64,000 nt of DNA from the NCBI RefSeq assembly GCF_008692195.1, contig NZ_RXOM01000018.1:1-64000 (forward strand). Reading direction: 5' to 3'. The DNA comes from Salegentibacter sp. R32. GTDB taxonomy: Bacteria; Bacteroidota; Bacteroidia; Flavobacteriales; Flavobacteriaceae. Under the pieces are notes generated by a model, which did not search any database, had not been told where the DNA came from, and saw only the letters and a list, made by a program, of their open reading frames with translations. Position numbers and translations under genes: made by a program. This document shows, one piece after another, positions 7,547 through 17,166 of the stretch (within the stretch, counting starts at the first letter, position 1; each line of letters opens with the position of its first letter).

Positions 7547-8899
7547 ATGCGCGTACATTTTATTGCGATTGGCGGTAGTGCTATGCACAATCTTGCATTA
7601 GCTTTACACGAAAAAGGAGATGAAGTCACCGGAAGCGATGATGCGATTTTTGAACCTTCAAAATCGAGATTAGAAAAAGCTGAATTATTACCGGAAGAAA
7701 TGGGATGGTTTCCCGAAAAAATTTCTTCAGACATTGATGCGGTAATTTTAGGTATGCATGCTAAAGAAGACAATCCCGAATTAAAGAAAGCGCAAGAATT
7801 AGGCTTAAAAATTTATTCTTACCCGGAGTTTTTATATGAACAAAGTAAAGATAAAACTCGTGTGGTTATTGGCGGTTCTCACGGTAAAACAACCATTACT
7901 TCGATGATTTTGCACGTATTGCATTACCACGATAAAGAAGTAGATTTTATGGTAGGCGCGCAATTAGAAGGTTTCGATACGATGGTTCATCTCACCGATG
8001 AGAATGATTTTATGTTATTAGAGGGCGATGAGTATTTATCTTCACCAATCGATCGTCGACCAAAATTTCATTTATATCAACCTAACATTGCTCTATTAAG
8101 CGGTATCGCTTGGGATCATATTAATGTTTTCCCGACGTTTGAAAATTATATCGAGCAGTTTAAACTGTTTACAGATTCGATGGTAAATGGTAGTATTTTG
8201 GTATATAACGAAGAAGATCCATTAGTAAAACAGATTGCTGAAAGTGCTACAAAACCAACTCGTAAGCATCCGTATACTACTCCAGAATATTTTGTAGAAG
8301 ATGGCGAAACATTTTTAAAAACACCCGAAGGAGATATGCCAATCGAAGTGTTTGGAGAACATAACCTAAACAATCTTGCCGGCGCCAAATGGATTTGCCA
8401 ACATATGGGAATCGATGAAGAAGATTTTTATGAAGCTATTGCTACATTTAGCGGAGCTTCAAAACGTTTAGAGAAAATATCAGATATACGTGGTACGCTG
8501 GCTTTTAAAGATTTTGCGCATAGTCCTTCAAAAGTAAAAGCAACCACAGAAGCCGTAAAGCAACAATATCCTGAAAAAGATTTAGTAGCTTGTTTAGAGT
8601 TGCATACCTATAGCAGTCTTAATGCAGAATTTCTTCAGCAATATAAAGACTCGTTAGCTGAGGCCGATAAAGCCATAGTCTTTTATTCACCGGAAGCGGT
8701 TCAGCTTAAAAAGCTTCAAGAAATAGATGCAAAACAGATAGAAGAGGCTTTTCAGCATAAGAATTTAAAAGTATATACAAATCCGCAATTATTTCAAGAA
8801 TATTTAAAAACCGGAGCATTTACCAACTCAGTAATTCTATTTATGAGTAGCGGTAATTATGGCGGTTTAGATTTTGATCAAGTAAAAGAATGGATTTGA
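7547..8899 (+). CDS. mpl: UDP-N-acetylmuramate:L-alanyl-gamma-D-glutamyl-meso-diaminopimelate ligase
   Basis: 450 residues. It reattaches the recycled tripeptide to UDP-MurNAc in peptidoglycan recycling. The Mur-ligase layout is clear: an N-terminal UDP-binding Rossmann part with IAIGGSAMHNLA (6-17), a central ATPase with GSHGKTT at 110-116, and a C-terminal ligase domain from about 310 with a DFAHSPSKV loop. The IGGSAMHNLA form of the first motif separates it from MurC. It is alone on its transcript as far as spacing shows. Confidence 0.95.
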   Translation: MRVHFIAIGGSAMHNLALALHEKGDEVTGSDDAIFEPSKSRLEKAELLPEEMGWFPEKISSDIDAVILGMHAKEDNPELKKAQELGLKIYSYPEFLYEQSKDKTRVVIGGSHGKTTITSMILHVLHYHDKEVDFMVGAQLEGFDTMVHLTDENDFMLLEGDEYLSSPIDRRPKFHLYQPNIALLSGIAWDHINVFPTFENYIEQFKLFTDSMVNGSILVYNEEDPLVKQIAESATKPTRKHPYTTPEYFVEDGETFLKTPEGDMPIEVFGEHNLNNLAGAKWICQHMGIDEEDFYEAIATFSGASKRLEKISDIRGTLAFKDFAHSPSKVKATTEAVKQQYPEKDLVACLELHTYSSLNAEFLQQYKDSLAEADKAIVFYSPEAVQLKKLQEIDAKQIEEAFQHKNLKVYTNPQLFQEYLKTGAFTNSVILFMSSGNYGGLDFDQVKEWI

Positions 8900-8951
8900 T
8901 TTATATAAAATAACATAAAATAAAGAAGGAGTTTAATATAAAATCTAATGG

Positions 8952-9425
8952 ATGCTTATGTTGAAGAACAAAACAATTTTAATATTAAACTCCCTATTTT
9001 GTTTATTATCACTAGTAATTTTAATAGATTTTGTTTGGCCGGGAGAAGTGATTCACGATGAGGTGTTAGATGTAATAACCGAAGAGCAAAAATATTATAA
9101 CGCTGCAAAAAATAATCATTATTCTTATAGAGCAATTACCAACAAGCACGAATTTTGGGTTTCAAAAGAATTTTCTAGATCTAATTGGGAATCAGAAAAA
9201 ATAGAATATTCAGTTTCTATACTATTTAAAGAAGTAAATTGGTATCAATTACGTACGTCAGAAAGTAAATCATTTTATTCTTTAAGAATTGTATCAGGAG
9301 CGGTTATACCTCTATTAGTTCTTCTTGTAATTTTTATATCATTTCAATTTAAAAAGAATTTAGAAGTGCTAACTTTTGTATTCTATGTTCTTCTATTTTT
9401 AGATTTGGTGTTTTTAATGCTGTAA
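8952..9425 (+). CDS. membrane protein of unknown function
   Basis: 157 residues. One membrane segment near the N-terminus (about 8-27) and two at the C-terminus (about 113-132 and 138-156) flank a soluble, charged central part of about 80 residues rich in aromatic residues, probably extracytoplasmic. I do not recognise the family. It starts 52 bases after mpl. The codon use is more AT-rich than in mpl. Confidence 0.7.
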   Translation: MLMLKNKTILILNSLFCLLSLVILIDFVWPGEVIHDEVLDVITEEQKYYNAAKNNHYSYRAITNKHEFWVSKEFSRSNWESEKIEYSVSILFKEVNWYQLRTSESKSFYSLRIVSGAVIPLLVLLVIFISFQFKKNLEVLTFVFYVLLFLDLVFLML

Positions 9426-9534
9426 TTAATAATTGTCTTAAGACTTTTTTAAATACGGAAAGCTATACAGATAAATATTCTTCTAAACCTTACTAATTTT
9501 TTAAGTCAATACATTTTCTTAGACTTTTTGCTGA

Positions 9535-9566
9535 TTTACTTCTTCTTAAGAAATTAATTATCTTTA
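9535..9566 (+). promoter_or_regulatory. candidate promoter of radC
   Basis: TTTA at 9535-9538, 20 bases, TATCTTTA at 9559-9566, then the radC ATG 15 bases on. It is close to the Bacteroidota consensus. The rest of the 156-bp gap holds only short palindromes such as GTCTTAAGAC. Confidence 0.4.
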
Positions 9567-9581
9567 AAGAAAGATTATTAT

Positions 9582-10277
9582 ATGCAAGACCAAAAACCAT
9601 TTTCTATAAAAAACTGGGCAGAAGGAGATCGGCCTCGTGAAAAATTACTTCAGAAAGGGAAAATGAGTTTGAGTGATGCGGAGCTAATAGCTATTTTAAT
9701 AGGTTCTGGTAGTCGAGAAGAAAGCGCGGTACAATTATCTAAACGTATTTTAGCTGCTTCTGAAAATAAACTGAATGAACTTGGTAAACTTTCTGTACAA
9801 CAACTCACCAAATTTAAAGGAATAGGAGAGGCGAAGGCAATTACGATCGTTGCTGCAATGGAGTTAGGAAGGCGAAGGAGAGGAGAAGAAGCGGTGCAGC
9901 GGAAACAAATTACATCGTCAGATGCTGTTTTTGAAGTCATGCAACCCATAATTGGCGATTTAGGTCATGAAGAATTCTGGATTCTCTACTTAAATAATTC
10001 AAATAAAATTTTACAGAAACTTCAACTAAGTAAAGGCGGAATGACAGGGACTTTAGTCGATGTTCGCTTGGCGTTTAAAAATGCTTTAGAAGTAGGAGCA
10101 ACATCTGTAATTTTAGCGCATAACCATCCCTCAGGAACTTTAAAACCCAGCGAAGCAGATAAGCAACTCACTCGAAAATTAAAACTCGCCGGAGAAAGTT
10201 TAGATATAAAAGTGCTAGACCATTTAATTGTGACGCAAAAGTCCTATTTTAGCTTTGCAAATGAAGGCATTTTATGA
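9582..10277 (+). CDS. radC: RadC/JAB-domain protein
   Basis: 231 residues. Helix-hairpin-helix segments occupy about 20-100 (UPF0758 N-terminal part), followed by a JAB/MPN metalloprotease-like domain with HNHPSG (His180, His182) and the third ligand Asp193 in SEADKQ. The family was named for DNA repair, but its biochemical job is unsettled. The metal site here is intact. The stop overlaps the next gene by four bases (ATGA), so translation is probably coupled. Confidence 0.93.
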   Translation: MQDQKPFSIKNWAEGDRPREKLLQKGKMSLSDAELIAILIGSGSREESAVQLSKRILAASENKLNELGKLSVQQLTKFKGIGEAKAITIVAAMELGRRRRGEEAVQRKQITSSDAVFEVMQPIIGDLGHEEFWILYLNNSNKILQKLQLSKGGMTGTLVDVRLAFKNALEVGATSVILAHNHPSGTLKPSEADKQLTRKLKLAGESLDIKVLDHLIVTQKSYFSFANEGIL

Positions 10278-11587
10278 ATGATACCCCTAAATTATTGATT
10301 TACGTAAGTGCGGTAACACCTAGAATTAACTACACGTTTAGGCAAATTTGTACTTATATTTTAGGGTTAAACATAAAATTTACTTCCAAAATTGAAGAGT
10401 TTATTGCTCATGATGGGGTTAAAATTTCCTACGGAAAACAAAAATTAGGTAGCGAGTTTTTTATTCAATCTGCCGGACTTTTAACTGAACAGGGTTTTAG
10501 TGATATTGAAGTAAGAGTAGGGAAATGGGAAGACGTGGTTTGCTTTTTCAGGACTTCAAAAGATAGTGATATTCCGTTTGATATTTTTGCCGCTTCCTTT
10601 TATATGTTGAGCAGGTATGAAGAATATTTACCTCACGTAAAAGATGAACACGGCCGTTTCCCTTCCAAAGAAAGTTTAGCTTATAAAAAAGATTTTATTG
10701 ATAGGCCAGTAGTGGATATTTGGGCAAGAAAATTTAAAAATAAATTACAAGAACGTTTTAAGAACCTTGAGTTTCCTGAAAAACGATATGAAAACCGAAA
10801 TATTCTTGCCGTAGCAGAAGCCTACAAATACAAGAAAAAAGGAATTGTTAGGAGTATAGGGGCCAGTTTTCGTGATTTATTCACTTTGGAAATAGGTCAA
10901 TTTATAGAACGTTTAGAGGTTTTACTATACATAAAAAAAGATCCGTACGATATTTATGAAGATTTAATTAAATTTTCTAAGCAGAATAACCTGTACTGGT
11001 ATTTTTTATTTCAGTTAAGTAATTACAGTATAAATAGTAAAAACATAAGTTATAATAAAATAAAATATCACGCACTTATTAAATCTATGGGTGATTATGG
11101 AAAGATAGGTTTGTTACCTGGCTATGAGGCGCTATCAAGTCTTAAAACTTTAAAGTTAGAAAAGAATAGGTGGGAGGCAATTGTGAATAGGCCTTTAGAA
11201 ATTTGTCTGAGTTATTTTTTTGATATTAACTTGCCCAACCTTTATAATAATTTTGATAAGTTAGAAATAAAAGAAGATCATTCCATGGCTTTTGTAGATC
11301 TTCCCGGTTTTAGAGCCGGTACTTGCCGCCCGTTTCTATTTTACGATATTAATTTTGAAAGGATTTCTCCCTTGGTTATTTATCCGCCGGCTTTTAACAG
11401 TTGTTCCTTTGGTAATTTTTCTTTTTTTGAAGTAAAAAACCGTTTAAAAAAAATAAAAGAAGAAGTAAAGGAAGTAGGTGGTATTCTATCGATAATTTTT
11501 CAAAATTCAGATTTTGACGGAGAACAACAGAAAGAGAAAACATTAGAACTTATTAATATTCTAAATGATAATGGAGAAGGATATTAA
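10274..11587 (+). CDS. DUF7033 / polysaccharide-deacetylase-like protein
   Basis: 437 residues. The N-terminal 150 residues carry the pattern TPRINYTFRQIC, then EEFIAHDGVKISYGKQ and PFDIFAASFYMLSRYEEY. I know these from flavobacterial proteins annotated as polysaccharide deacetylase family with an N-terminal DUF7033. The C-terminal half should be an NodB-like barrel (SMGDYGKIGLLPGYEA, then GFRAGTCRPFLFYD), but the classic catalytic Asp-Asp and His-x3-His motifs are not obvious, so activity is doubtful. No signal peptide is present. It overlaps radC at its start and the YjjG-like gene at its end. Confidence 0.75.
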   Translation: MNDTPKLLIYVSAVTPRINYTFRQICTYILGLNIKFTSKIEEFIAHDGVKISYGKQKLGSEFFIQSAGLLTEQGFSDIEVRVGKWEDVVCFFRTSKDSDIPFDIFAASFYMLSRYEEYLPHVKDEHGRFPSKESLAYKKDFIDRPVVDIWARKFKNKLQERFKNLEFPEKRYENRNILAVAEAYKYKKKGIVRSIGASFRDLFTLEIGQFIERLEVLLYIKKDPYDIYEDLIKFSKQNNLYWYFLFQLSNYSINSKNISYNKIKYHALIKSMGDYGKIGLLPGYEALSSLKTLKLEKNRWEAIVNRPLEICLSYFFDINLPNLYNNFDKLEIKEDHSMAFVDLPGFRAGTCRPFLFYDINFERISPLVIYPPAFNSCSFGNFSFFEVKNRLKKIKEEVKEVGGILSIIFQNSDFDGEQQKEKTLELINILNDNGEGY

Positions 11588-12257
11588 ACATATATTTTTT
11601 GATTTAGATCATACTTTATGGGATTTTGAGCGGAATTCTTCTTTGGCATTTCAGGAAATTTTTGAAAAGCATCAAGTACCTGTGAAAATTGAAGATTTTT
11701 TAAAAACTTATATTCCTATTAATGATTCGTATTGGGCAGACTACAGAAAGGATAAAATAAACAAAGAAAACTTAAGATATGGGCGTTTGTTTGATACTTT
11801 TCAAGCATTGAATATAAATGTAGAAAGAAAGCAGATAGATTTACTTTCAGAAGATTATATTAGTCATTTGCCAAAGAATAATTATTTATTTGAAGATGTT
11901 CATTCAACTTTAAGCTATTTGCAACAAAAGTATTTTTTACACGTTATTACGAATGGATTTTCAGAAGTTCAGGTTTTAAAATTGAAGAATAGCAAAATTG
12001 AAAATTATTTTAGTACTGTAACCACTTCTGAAGAAGCAGGTGTAAAAAAACCGCATCCTGATGTTTTTAAATTTGCCTTAGATAAAGCAAAAGCATTACC
12101 GGCAGAAAGTTTAATGATTGGTGATAATCTGGAAGCAGATATTCTAGGGGCAGAAAATTTTGGAATGAAAGCTGTACTGTTTGATAAAGCAGTTAACACT
12201 TCAACCTATTCAGGAAGAAAAATTAATAAATTAAAACAACTTTTAGAATTCATTTAA
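11571..12257 (+). CDS. YjjG-family HAD pyrimidine nucleotidase
   Basis: 228 residues from the ATG at 11571; an alternative ATG at 11565 would add two residues. HAD motif I is FFDLDHTLWDF near the N-terminus (nucleophile and acid Asp pair), motif II is the threonine of VITNGF, and motif III/IV is the lysine region VKKPHPDVF plus GDNLEADILGA. The WDF after motif I and the cap size match YjjG-type enzymes that clear noncanonical nucleotides. It overlaps the upstream gene by 17 bases and is followed one base later by the next gene, so all are probably one operon from radC. Confidence 0.9.
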   Translation: MEKDIKHIFFDLDHTLWDFERNSSLAFQEIFEKHQVPVKIEDFLKTYIPINDSYWADYRKDKINKENLRYGRLFDTFQALNINVERKQIDLLSEDYISHLPKNNYLFEDVHSTLSYLQQKYFLHVITNGFSEVQVLKLKNSKIENYFSTVTTSEEAGVKKPHPDVFKFALDKAKALPAESLMIGDNLEADILGAENFGMKAVLFDKAVNTSTYSGRKINKLKQLLEFI

Positions 12258-12258
12258 A

Positions 12259-13071
12259 ATGAAAAAAATAGGATTATATTTTTTATTAGTATTCATCGTT
12301 TCATTTAGTTTTTCAACACAAGCACAAGAAAACTATGATATTGATAAACTAAACTATTACAAATATGTTGTAATTCCCATTCAGTATAAATTTCAAGATA
12401 AAGATAATGAGTATATGCTTAATTCGTTAACCAAACATTTATTAAATGAAGAAGGTTTTGAAACCTATATGGATGTGGAAGATAAACCAAACGATTTAAA
12501 GTTTAATAGATGTTTGGCTTTATATGCCGATATACTTAGTGAATCTGAAAGTTTTTTCTCTTTACAAACTAAATTAGAGCTTGTTTTTAGGGACTGTAAT
12601 AATGAGATAGTATTTAAAAGTGAGGGAAAGAGTAGAATAAAAAATTATGAAGAGTCTTACCAAGATGCCCTAAAAGAAGCATTTGAAGTTTTTGGAGATG
12701 CTAATTTCATTTATAGGTACAATGGTAAAAACAATTACGATCAGCCACGTTCAATTAAAGAAGAAAAAAGTGTATCAGAACAAGCAGAGGTTGCCCAAAT
12801 AGATGAAATTGAGCATAATCTCCCTGGTACTTATTCTTTATTTAATGAAAAATATAAAATAGATAAGATTGAAGCCGGTTACATTATGCGCAATGCTGAA
12901 AGTGGAGATAGAAAAGCATTTATAAATGTTACTAGTGATCATTCCATTTTATTCAATTCAGAGAAAATGAATGGTAAGATGAAATTTACTAGTGATGGCA
13001 ATTTAGAAATTGAATATTTTAATAATGATACCGGAAAATTAGAAAAAGCTACTCTTTATAAAGTAAATTAA
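12259..13071 (+). CDS. secreted protein of unknown function
   Basis: 270 residues with a signal peptide ending near FSTQAQ (residues 1-22) and no lipobox. Residues 25-155 resemble a small alpha/beta periplasmic domain. The C-terminal part from about 187 is a beta-rich segment that begins LPGTYSLFNEKYKI and ends with a YKVN strand. I do not recognise a named family. It starts one base after the nucleotidase stop and ends 4 bases inside the convergent rarA gene. Confidence 0.75.
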   Translation: MKKIGLYFLLVFIVSFSFSTQAQENYDIDKLNYYKYVVIPIQYKFQDKDNEYMLNSLTKHLLNEEGFETYMDVEDKPNDLKFNRCLALYADILSESESFFSLQTKLELVFRDCNNEIVFKSEGKSRIKNYEESYQDALKEAFEVFGDANFIYRYNGKNNYDQPRSIKEEKSVSEQAEVAQIDEIEHNLPGTYSLFNEKYKIDKIEAGYIMRNAESGDRKAFINVTSDHSILFNSEKMNGKMKFTSDGNLEIEYFNNDTGKLEKATLYKVN

Positions 13072-14345
13072 TAGTCATATTTTCCATTCCATAAAGCCTT
13101 GAGGTATTCCCTTAAGGCTTTTTCTCTTTTATTGTTTCCGGGATCGTATAAAAGTGTGTTTTTTATGTCATCCGGTAAAAATTCAGCTTGGGTAAAGTTG
13201 TTTTCGTAATTGTGAACATATTTGTAATTATCGCCATAGCCCAAATCTTTCATCAATTTAGTAGGAGCATTTCTTATTGATAATGGGACCGATAGATCTC
13301 CTGTTTGCTTTACTAGTTGTTGAGCTTTGTTAATGGCCATATAGCTGGCATTACTCTTTGCTGAAGTTGCTAAATAAATAGCACATTGGCTCAAGATAAT
13401 TCGGGCTTCTGGATAACCAATGGTAGTAACTGCCTGAAACGTATTGTTCGCCACCTGAAGAGCGGTGGGATTAGCATTACCAATATCCTCACTAGCTAAA
13501 ATAAGCATTCTACGGGCTATAAACTTTACATCTTCACCACCTTCAATCATTCTTGCCAGCCAATAAACTGCCGCATTGGGATCACTGCCACGAATAGATT
13601 TTATAAAAGCTGAAATTATGTCGTAATGCTGTTCACCGGTTTTATCATACCTAACTGTATTTTTCTGGACTTTTTGCTCGACCAAATCATTAGTGATTTC
13701 TACTTTTTCAGAGTCTTCAGAAGTAACAATTAATTCAAATATGTTGAGCAGTTTACGCGCATCACCGCCGCTTAAGCGTAAAAGTGATTCAGTTTCTTTT
13801 AATTCAATTTGGTAGTTAGCCAGAATTTTATCTTTTTCAATAGCTCGATTGATTAAAGCTAATAAATCTTCTTTGCTAAATTCTTTCAAAATATAGACCT
13901 GACATCTAGAAAGTAGGGCGGGGATAACCTCAAAACTTGGATTTTCTGTAGTAGCACCAATTAGAGTAACCCATCCTTTTTCAACTGCTCCGAGTAAAGA
14001 ATCTTGTTGAGATTTACTAAATCTATGGATTTCATCTATGAATAAAATAGGATTTTTAGTAGTAAACAATCCATCTTGCTTTTTAGCTCTTTCAATTACT
14101 TCGCGAACATCTTTTACGCCACTGTTAATCGCACTTAAGGTAAAAAAAGGGCGGTCAGCTTCATTTGCAATAATATTGGCCAAAGTAGTTTTGCCAACTC
14201 CGGGAGGTCCCCATAAAATTAAAGAAGGAATCATTCCTTTTTTAATCTGGGTTTTAAGACTGCCATTTTCACCAATCAAATGTGTTTGACTAAGGTAATC
14301 TTCTAATTTTTCCGGTCTTAATCGTTCTGCTAATGGTTTGCTCAT
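13068..14345 (-). CDS. rarA: replication-associated recombination protein A (AAA+ ATPase)
   Basis: 425 residues, the usual length for RarA/MgsA. It is a clamp-loader-like ATPase that acts at stalled replication forks with RecA and SSB. Walker [10 protein letters not shown] is at 46-54 and Walker B FIDEIH at 102-107. The sensor and arginine-finger region is [11 protein letters not shown]...LLSRCQVY. The C-terminal tetramerisation domain contains the conserved [16 protein letters not shown]. It overlaps the convergent gene end by four bases. Confidence 0.96.
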   Translation of the reverse strand: MSKPLAERLRPEKLEDYLSQTHLIGENGSLKTQIKKGMIPSLILWGPPGVGKTTLANIIANEADRPFFTLSAINSGVKDVREVIERAKKQDGLFTTKNPILFIDEIHRFSKSQQDSLLGAVEKGWVTLIGATTENPSFEVIPALLSRCQVYILKEFSKEDLLALINRAIEKDKILANYQIELKETESLLRLSGGDARKLLNIFELIVTSEDSEKVEITNDLVEQKVQKNTVRYDKTGEQHYDIISAFIKSIRGSDPNAAVYWLARMIEGGEDVKFIARRMLILASEDIGNANPTALQVANNTFQAVTTIGYPEARIILSQCAIYLATSAKSNASYMAINKAQQLVKQTGDLSVPLSIRNAPTKLMKDLGYGDNYKYVHNYENNFTQAEFLPDDIKNTLLYDPGNNKREKALREYLKALWNGKYDY

Positions 14346-14421
14346 AATGCAAATGTAGGATTTGAAAATGACAATTTTACCTGTTTTTAGAATTGGTTAA
14401 GCTTTTGCTATCTTGTAATTA

Positions 14422-15192
14422 ATGAAAAATGAAAAAGCTTCATATAGGCTAGATATTATAAGTTTGGGGATTCCTTTAGCTTCTGTTTTAGCAATATGGA
14501 TTGTTTATTGGCTAGAAATAAAGTTTGGTTTTTTTCTTAATCCAATGGGGATAGGCCCAAAAAGTTTAGTTGGGTTACGAGGGATTTTTTTCTCTCCTTT
14601 TATCCATGGAAGTATAGAACACCTTTACAGCAATACCATTCCATTATTCTTATTGAGTTTGGCCTTGTTTTATTTCTACCGGAAGTTAGCTTTTAGAGTG
14701 CTGTTGTTGGGATGGTTAGGAAGTGGATTTTTAACTTGGTTAATAGGAGAGCAGAGGAGTACTCATATTGGTGCCAGTGGAGTAATTTATGTATTAGCTA
14801 GTTTTTTATTCTTTAAAGGTATTTGGTCGAAGCATTATCGGTTAGTCGCTCTTTCTTTAATTATTGTTTTTATCTACGGAAGTTTAGTCTGGGGAGTTTT
14901 GCCGGGCGTTCCCGGAGTTTCATGGGAAGGTCATTTGTCAGGATTTATCACCGGAGTTTTATTGGCTTTTGTTTACCGAAAAGTGAAAGTGATTGAACTA
15001 AAAAAATATGATTGGCAAAGGGAGACTTATAATGAGGAGGAGGATGAGTTCATGAAGCATTTTGATGAACATGGAAATTTTATCCCAAGTTCAGAAATGG
15101 AAAATTTTGAAGAAGAATCTTCAGATTCAACAGCGAATATGACAGAAGTGAAAATTGTATATGAATTGAAAGAAAATAAGGAGAACGATTAA
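14422..15192 (+). CDS. rhomboid-family intramembrane serine protease
   Basis: 256 residues with six membrane segments. The catalytic Ser119 lies in GASG (117-120) and the catalytic His171 in EGHLSG. The upstream HGSIEHLYSN motif supplies His67 and Asn71, which stabilise the oxyanion in this family. The core ends at about residue 190. The following 65 residues form an acidic, soluble tail absent from minimal rhomboids. Its substrates are unknown. It is divergent from rarA, and its stop overlaps the convergent rlmB by 4 bases. Confidence 0.93.
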   Translation: MKNEKASYRLDIISLGIPLASVLAIWIVYWLEIKFGFFLNPMGIGPKSLVGLRGIFFSPFIHGSIEHLYSNTIPLFLLSLALFYFYRKLAFRVLLLGWLGSGFLTWLIGEQRSTHIGASGVIYVLASFLFFKGIWSKHYRLVALSLIIVFIYGSLVWGVLPGVPGVSWEGHLSGFITGVLLAFVYRKVKVIELKKYDWQRETYNEEEDEFMKHFDEHGNFIPSSEMENFEEESSDSTANMTEVKIVYELKENKEND

Positions 15193-15920
15193 AAACGTTG
15201 TCTTACCACTTCATAGAGAATCGCTCCACAAGCCACGGAAACATTTAAAGAAGAGATTTCTCCTTTCATTGGTAGTTTAGCTTTGTAATTCACCATTTTA
15301 AGAAGCGCTTTAGAAACTCCTTTCCCTTCACTGCCCATAATAATTGCAGTAGGCTTTTTTAAATCAACATTATAAATGTAATTATCTGTTTTTTCTGTGG
15401 CAGCAATTGTTTGAATATTGTAAGATGCCAAATAGAAAAGAGCGTCTTTTAAATGATCTACTTTACAGATTGGGATATTGAAAATTGCCCCTGCTGAGGT
15501 TTTTACAGTCTGATCATTAATAGCTGCTCCTCCCTGTTTCGGCAAAATAATTCCGCTAACTCCTGTACATTCTGCTGTTCTAATGATTGCACCTACATTT
15601 CTTACATCGGTTAGTTCATCCAATACTAAAAAGATAGGATTTTCAGTTTCTTGAAAAGTAGTCTCCAACAGTTCTTCAATAGAAATAAAAGAGATAGGGG
15701 AGATTTTAGCAATGACTCCTTGGTGGTTTTCTTTGGTTAACTTGTTCAGTTTCTCAATAGGCACGTAAGAAATTTTGATATTCTCTTTGCTTGCCAAAGA
15801 AGTAATTTCTTTAATTCCAGAACTATTGATATTCTTTTGAATAAAAATTTTATCGATTTCTTGATCGCTATGTAAGGCTTCCAAAACGGAATGGATACCA
15901 AATATTTGTTGATTTTTCAT
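15189..15920 (-). CDS. rlmB: 23S rRNA (guanosine-2'-O-)-methyltransferase, TrmH/SpoU family
   Basis: 243 residues from the ATG at 15920. A longer frame back to 15983 would read through the terminator of the upstream operon and adds 21 non-conserved residues, so the shorter start is chosen. The N-terminal substrate-binding domain begins FGIHSVLEAL. The SPOUT domain carries the three family motifs: NVGAIIRTAECTGV, IIMGSEGKGVS and LNVSVACGAILYE. The family methylates G2251 of 23S rRNA in E. coli; the target here is inferred. Confidence 0.92.
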   Translation of the reverse strand: MKNQQIFGIHSVLEALHSDQEIDKIFIQKNINSSGIKEITSLASKENIKISYVPIEKLNKLTKENHQGVIAKISPISFISIEELLETTFQETENPIFLVLDELTDVRNVGAIIRTAECTGVSGIILPKQGGAAINDQTVKTSAGAIFNIPICKVDHLKDALFYLASYNIQTIAATEKTDNYIYNVDLKKPTAIIMGSEGKGVSKALLKMVNYKAKLPMKGEISSLNVSVACGAILYEVVRQRF

Positions 15921-15929
15921 AGGAATAAA

Positions 15930-15963
15930 AATAAAAAAAACCACCTCAATATTGAGGTGGTTT
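15930..15963 (-). terminator. intrinsic terminator of the SusC/SusD operon
   Basis: A perfect 26-bp palindrome, AAACCACCTCAAT paired with its complement (15938-15963), followed on minus by a run of T. It lies just past the last lipoprotein gene of the operon and 10-20 bases before rlmB. Confidence 0.8.
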
Positions 15964-15983
15964 AGATTAATTAAATATGACAT

Positions 15984-16508
15984 TTAATGCTCATCTTCTA
16001 AGAAACCAGTTCTTCTAAATCCAGCTACTTGATAAATAGTTCCAGGATCATCAGAAAATTCAGCTTCAAAGTAAATACTATCAGTTACATTTCCAGCTTC
16101 GGTAATAGCTTCATTAATTAGGATTTTACCATTATTGATGTTAACTTCTACTTCATAATCTGGAGTGTCTTCATCATCATCATCATCAACACTACTTTGT
16201 AAGCCATTTCCTGAAAATGTTCGATTTTCAATGTTGACAGGGACTTTAACTCTGTAAGCCCAAGTATTTAAGTTATCATTAATCCACATTTCATCTTCAG
16301 TGTTATCAGCTGTATTATAAGTATCTAATAAGTTATAACCTAACCCATAGACATCTTCACCATCAATTAAAAACTTCACGTACCATTCGCCTGATACTTC
16401 TTGAACTGCTGTTTCACCAGCATCAAAATCTTCGTATCCATCGTCTTCACAGGAAATAATACTAAATCCAAGAAAAAACAATGCTATTATTTTAAAATAT
16501 TTTTTCAT
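15984..16508 (-). CDS. lipoprotein, lipid-binding-hydrolase-like, last gene of SusC/SusD locus
   Basis: 174 residues. A lipoprotein signal ends IISC with Cys20, followed by an acidic linker typical of Bacteroidota outer-membrane export signals (EDDGYEDFD). The body, with GEWYVKFLIDG near its start and a long antiparallel beta pattern, resembles the calycin-like 'lipid-binding putative hydrolase' family found in SusC/SusD loci; that match is from memory of the pattern. An aspartate-rich run (about 108-116) interrupts one loop. It is fourth in the operon, 16 bases after the Ig-like lipoprotein. Confidence 0.72.
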   Translation of the reverse strand: MKKYFKIIALFFLGFSIISCEDDGYEDFDAGETAVQEVSGEWYVKFLIDGEDVYGLGYNLLDTYNTADNTEDEMWINDNLNTWAYRVKVPVNIENRTFSGNGLQSSVDDDDDEDTPDYEVEVNINNGKILINEAITEAGNVTDSIYFEAEFSDDPGTIYQVAGFRRTGFLEDEH

Positions 16509-16524
16509 TTTATAATTTTTTTAA

Positions 16525-17148
16525 TTATTTAGTAAATGTAGATGGGATTATACCACTAGGCCCAATTTCGATGGTAAGTGTAAAACTATTCTCTGAATTT
16601 AAAGTTCCTCCTGTTTGTGGATTTACATTTGGATCGGCTATTAAGGTTCCATAGTCAGAACTTTGAGGGGGAACCACTAAACTACCATTTCCTAAATCTA
16701 CCATAAAAGCAGGAATGTTAATACCGCCTCCATATATAGTTTGTAATTGATAGTATCCATCTGCAAACTTTTCTACTTCGTTTGCAGGAGTGTATAACCC
16801 GCTTAAGTCTCTATTTAACGCTGTTTCTTCATCCCCGACAGCAACGTATCTAGTGGTTGTTGCTGGATAACCATCGGTGTTGGTAGCCGAATAGGTGATT
16901 GTATATACGCCTGGCGTATTTACATCGACTTCTCCACTTACTTCTACTTCTATTTCGTTGCCATCTTCAGTAGCAGTTACTCCGGGGTCAACATAATCTA
17001 CTCCTAGTTGTGAAAAAGAATATTGTTGACCGTTCATTTGGAATACAGCATAATTCGTAATATCAGATTCAATAGGATCTTCTGGACTACATCCAATTAA
17101 TAATCCAAGTGAAATAGCAAAAAATAGCTTATATATGTTTAATTTCAT
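16525..17148 (-). CDS. lipoprotein with DUF5011-type Ig-like domain, SusC/SusD locus
   Basis: 207 residues. Lipobox LIGC puts the lipid on Cys20. Residues 30-105 form an immunoglobulin-like repeat of the DUF5011 kind: VDYVDPGVTATEDGNEIEV, then VNTPGVYTITYSATNTDGYPA and TRYVAVGD. The rest is a beta-rich domain of unknown type, possibly the surface ligand-binding part. It lies 18 bases after the SusD gene, and the position third in the operon is where surface-binding lipoproteins of these systems usually sit. Confidence 0.75.
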   Translation of the reverse strand: MKLNIYKLFFAISLGLLIGCSPEDPIESDITNYAVFQMNGQQYSFSQLGVDYVDPGVTATEDGNEIEVEVSGEVDVNTPGVYTITYSATNTDGYPATTTRYVAVGDEETALNRDLSGLYTPANEVEKFADGYYQLQTIYGGGINIPAFMVDLGNGSLVVPPQSSDYGTLIADPNVNPQTGGTLNSENSFTLTIEIGPSGIIPSTFTK

Positions 17149-17166
17149 AATCTCTTGATTTTTAAT

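Noticed and set aside
15921..15983. 21-residue extension of rlmB
   Set aside because: Lies on the terminator of the upstream operon and is not family-like.
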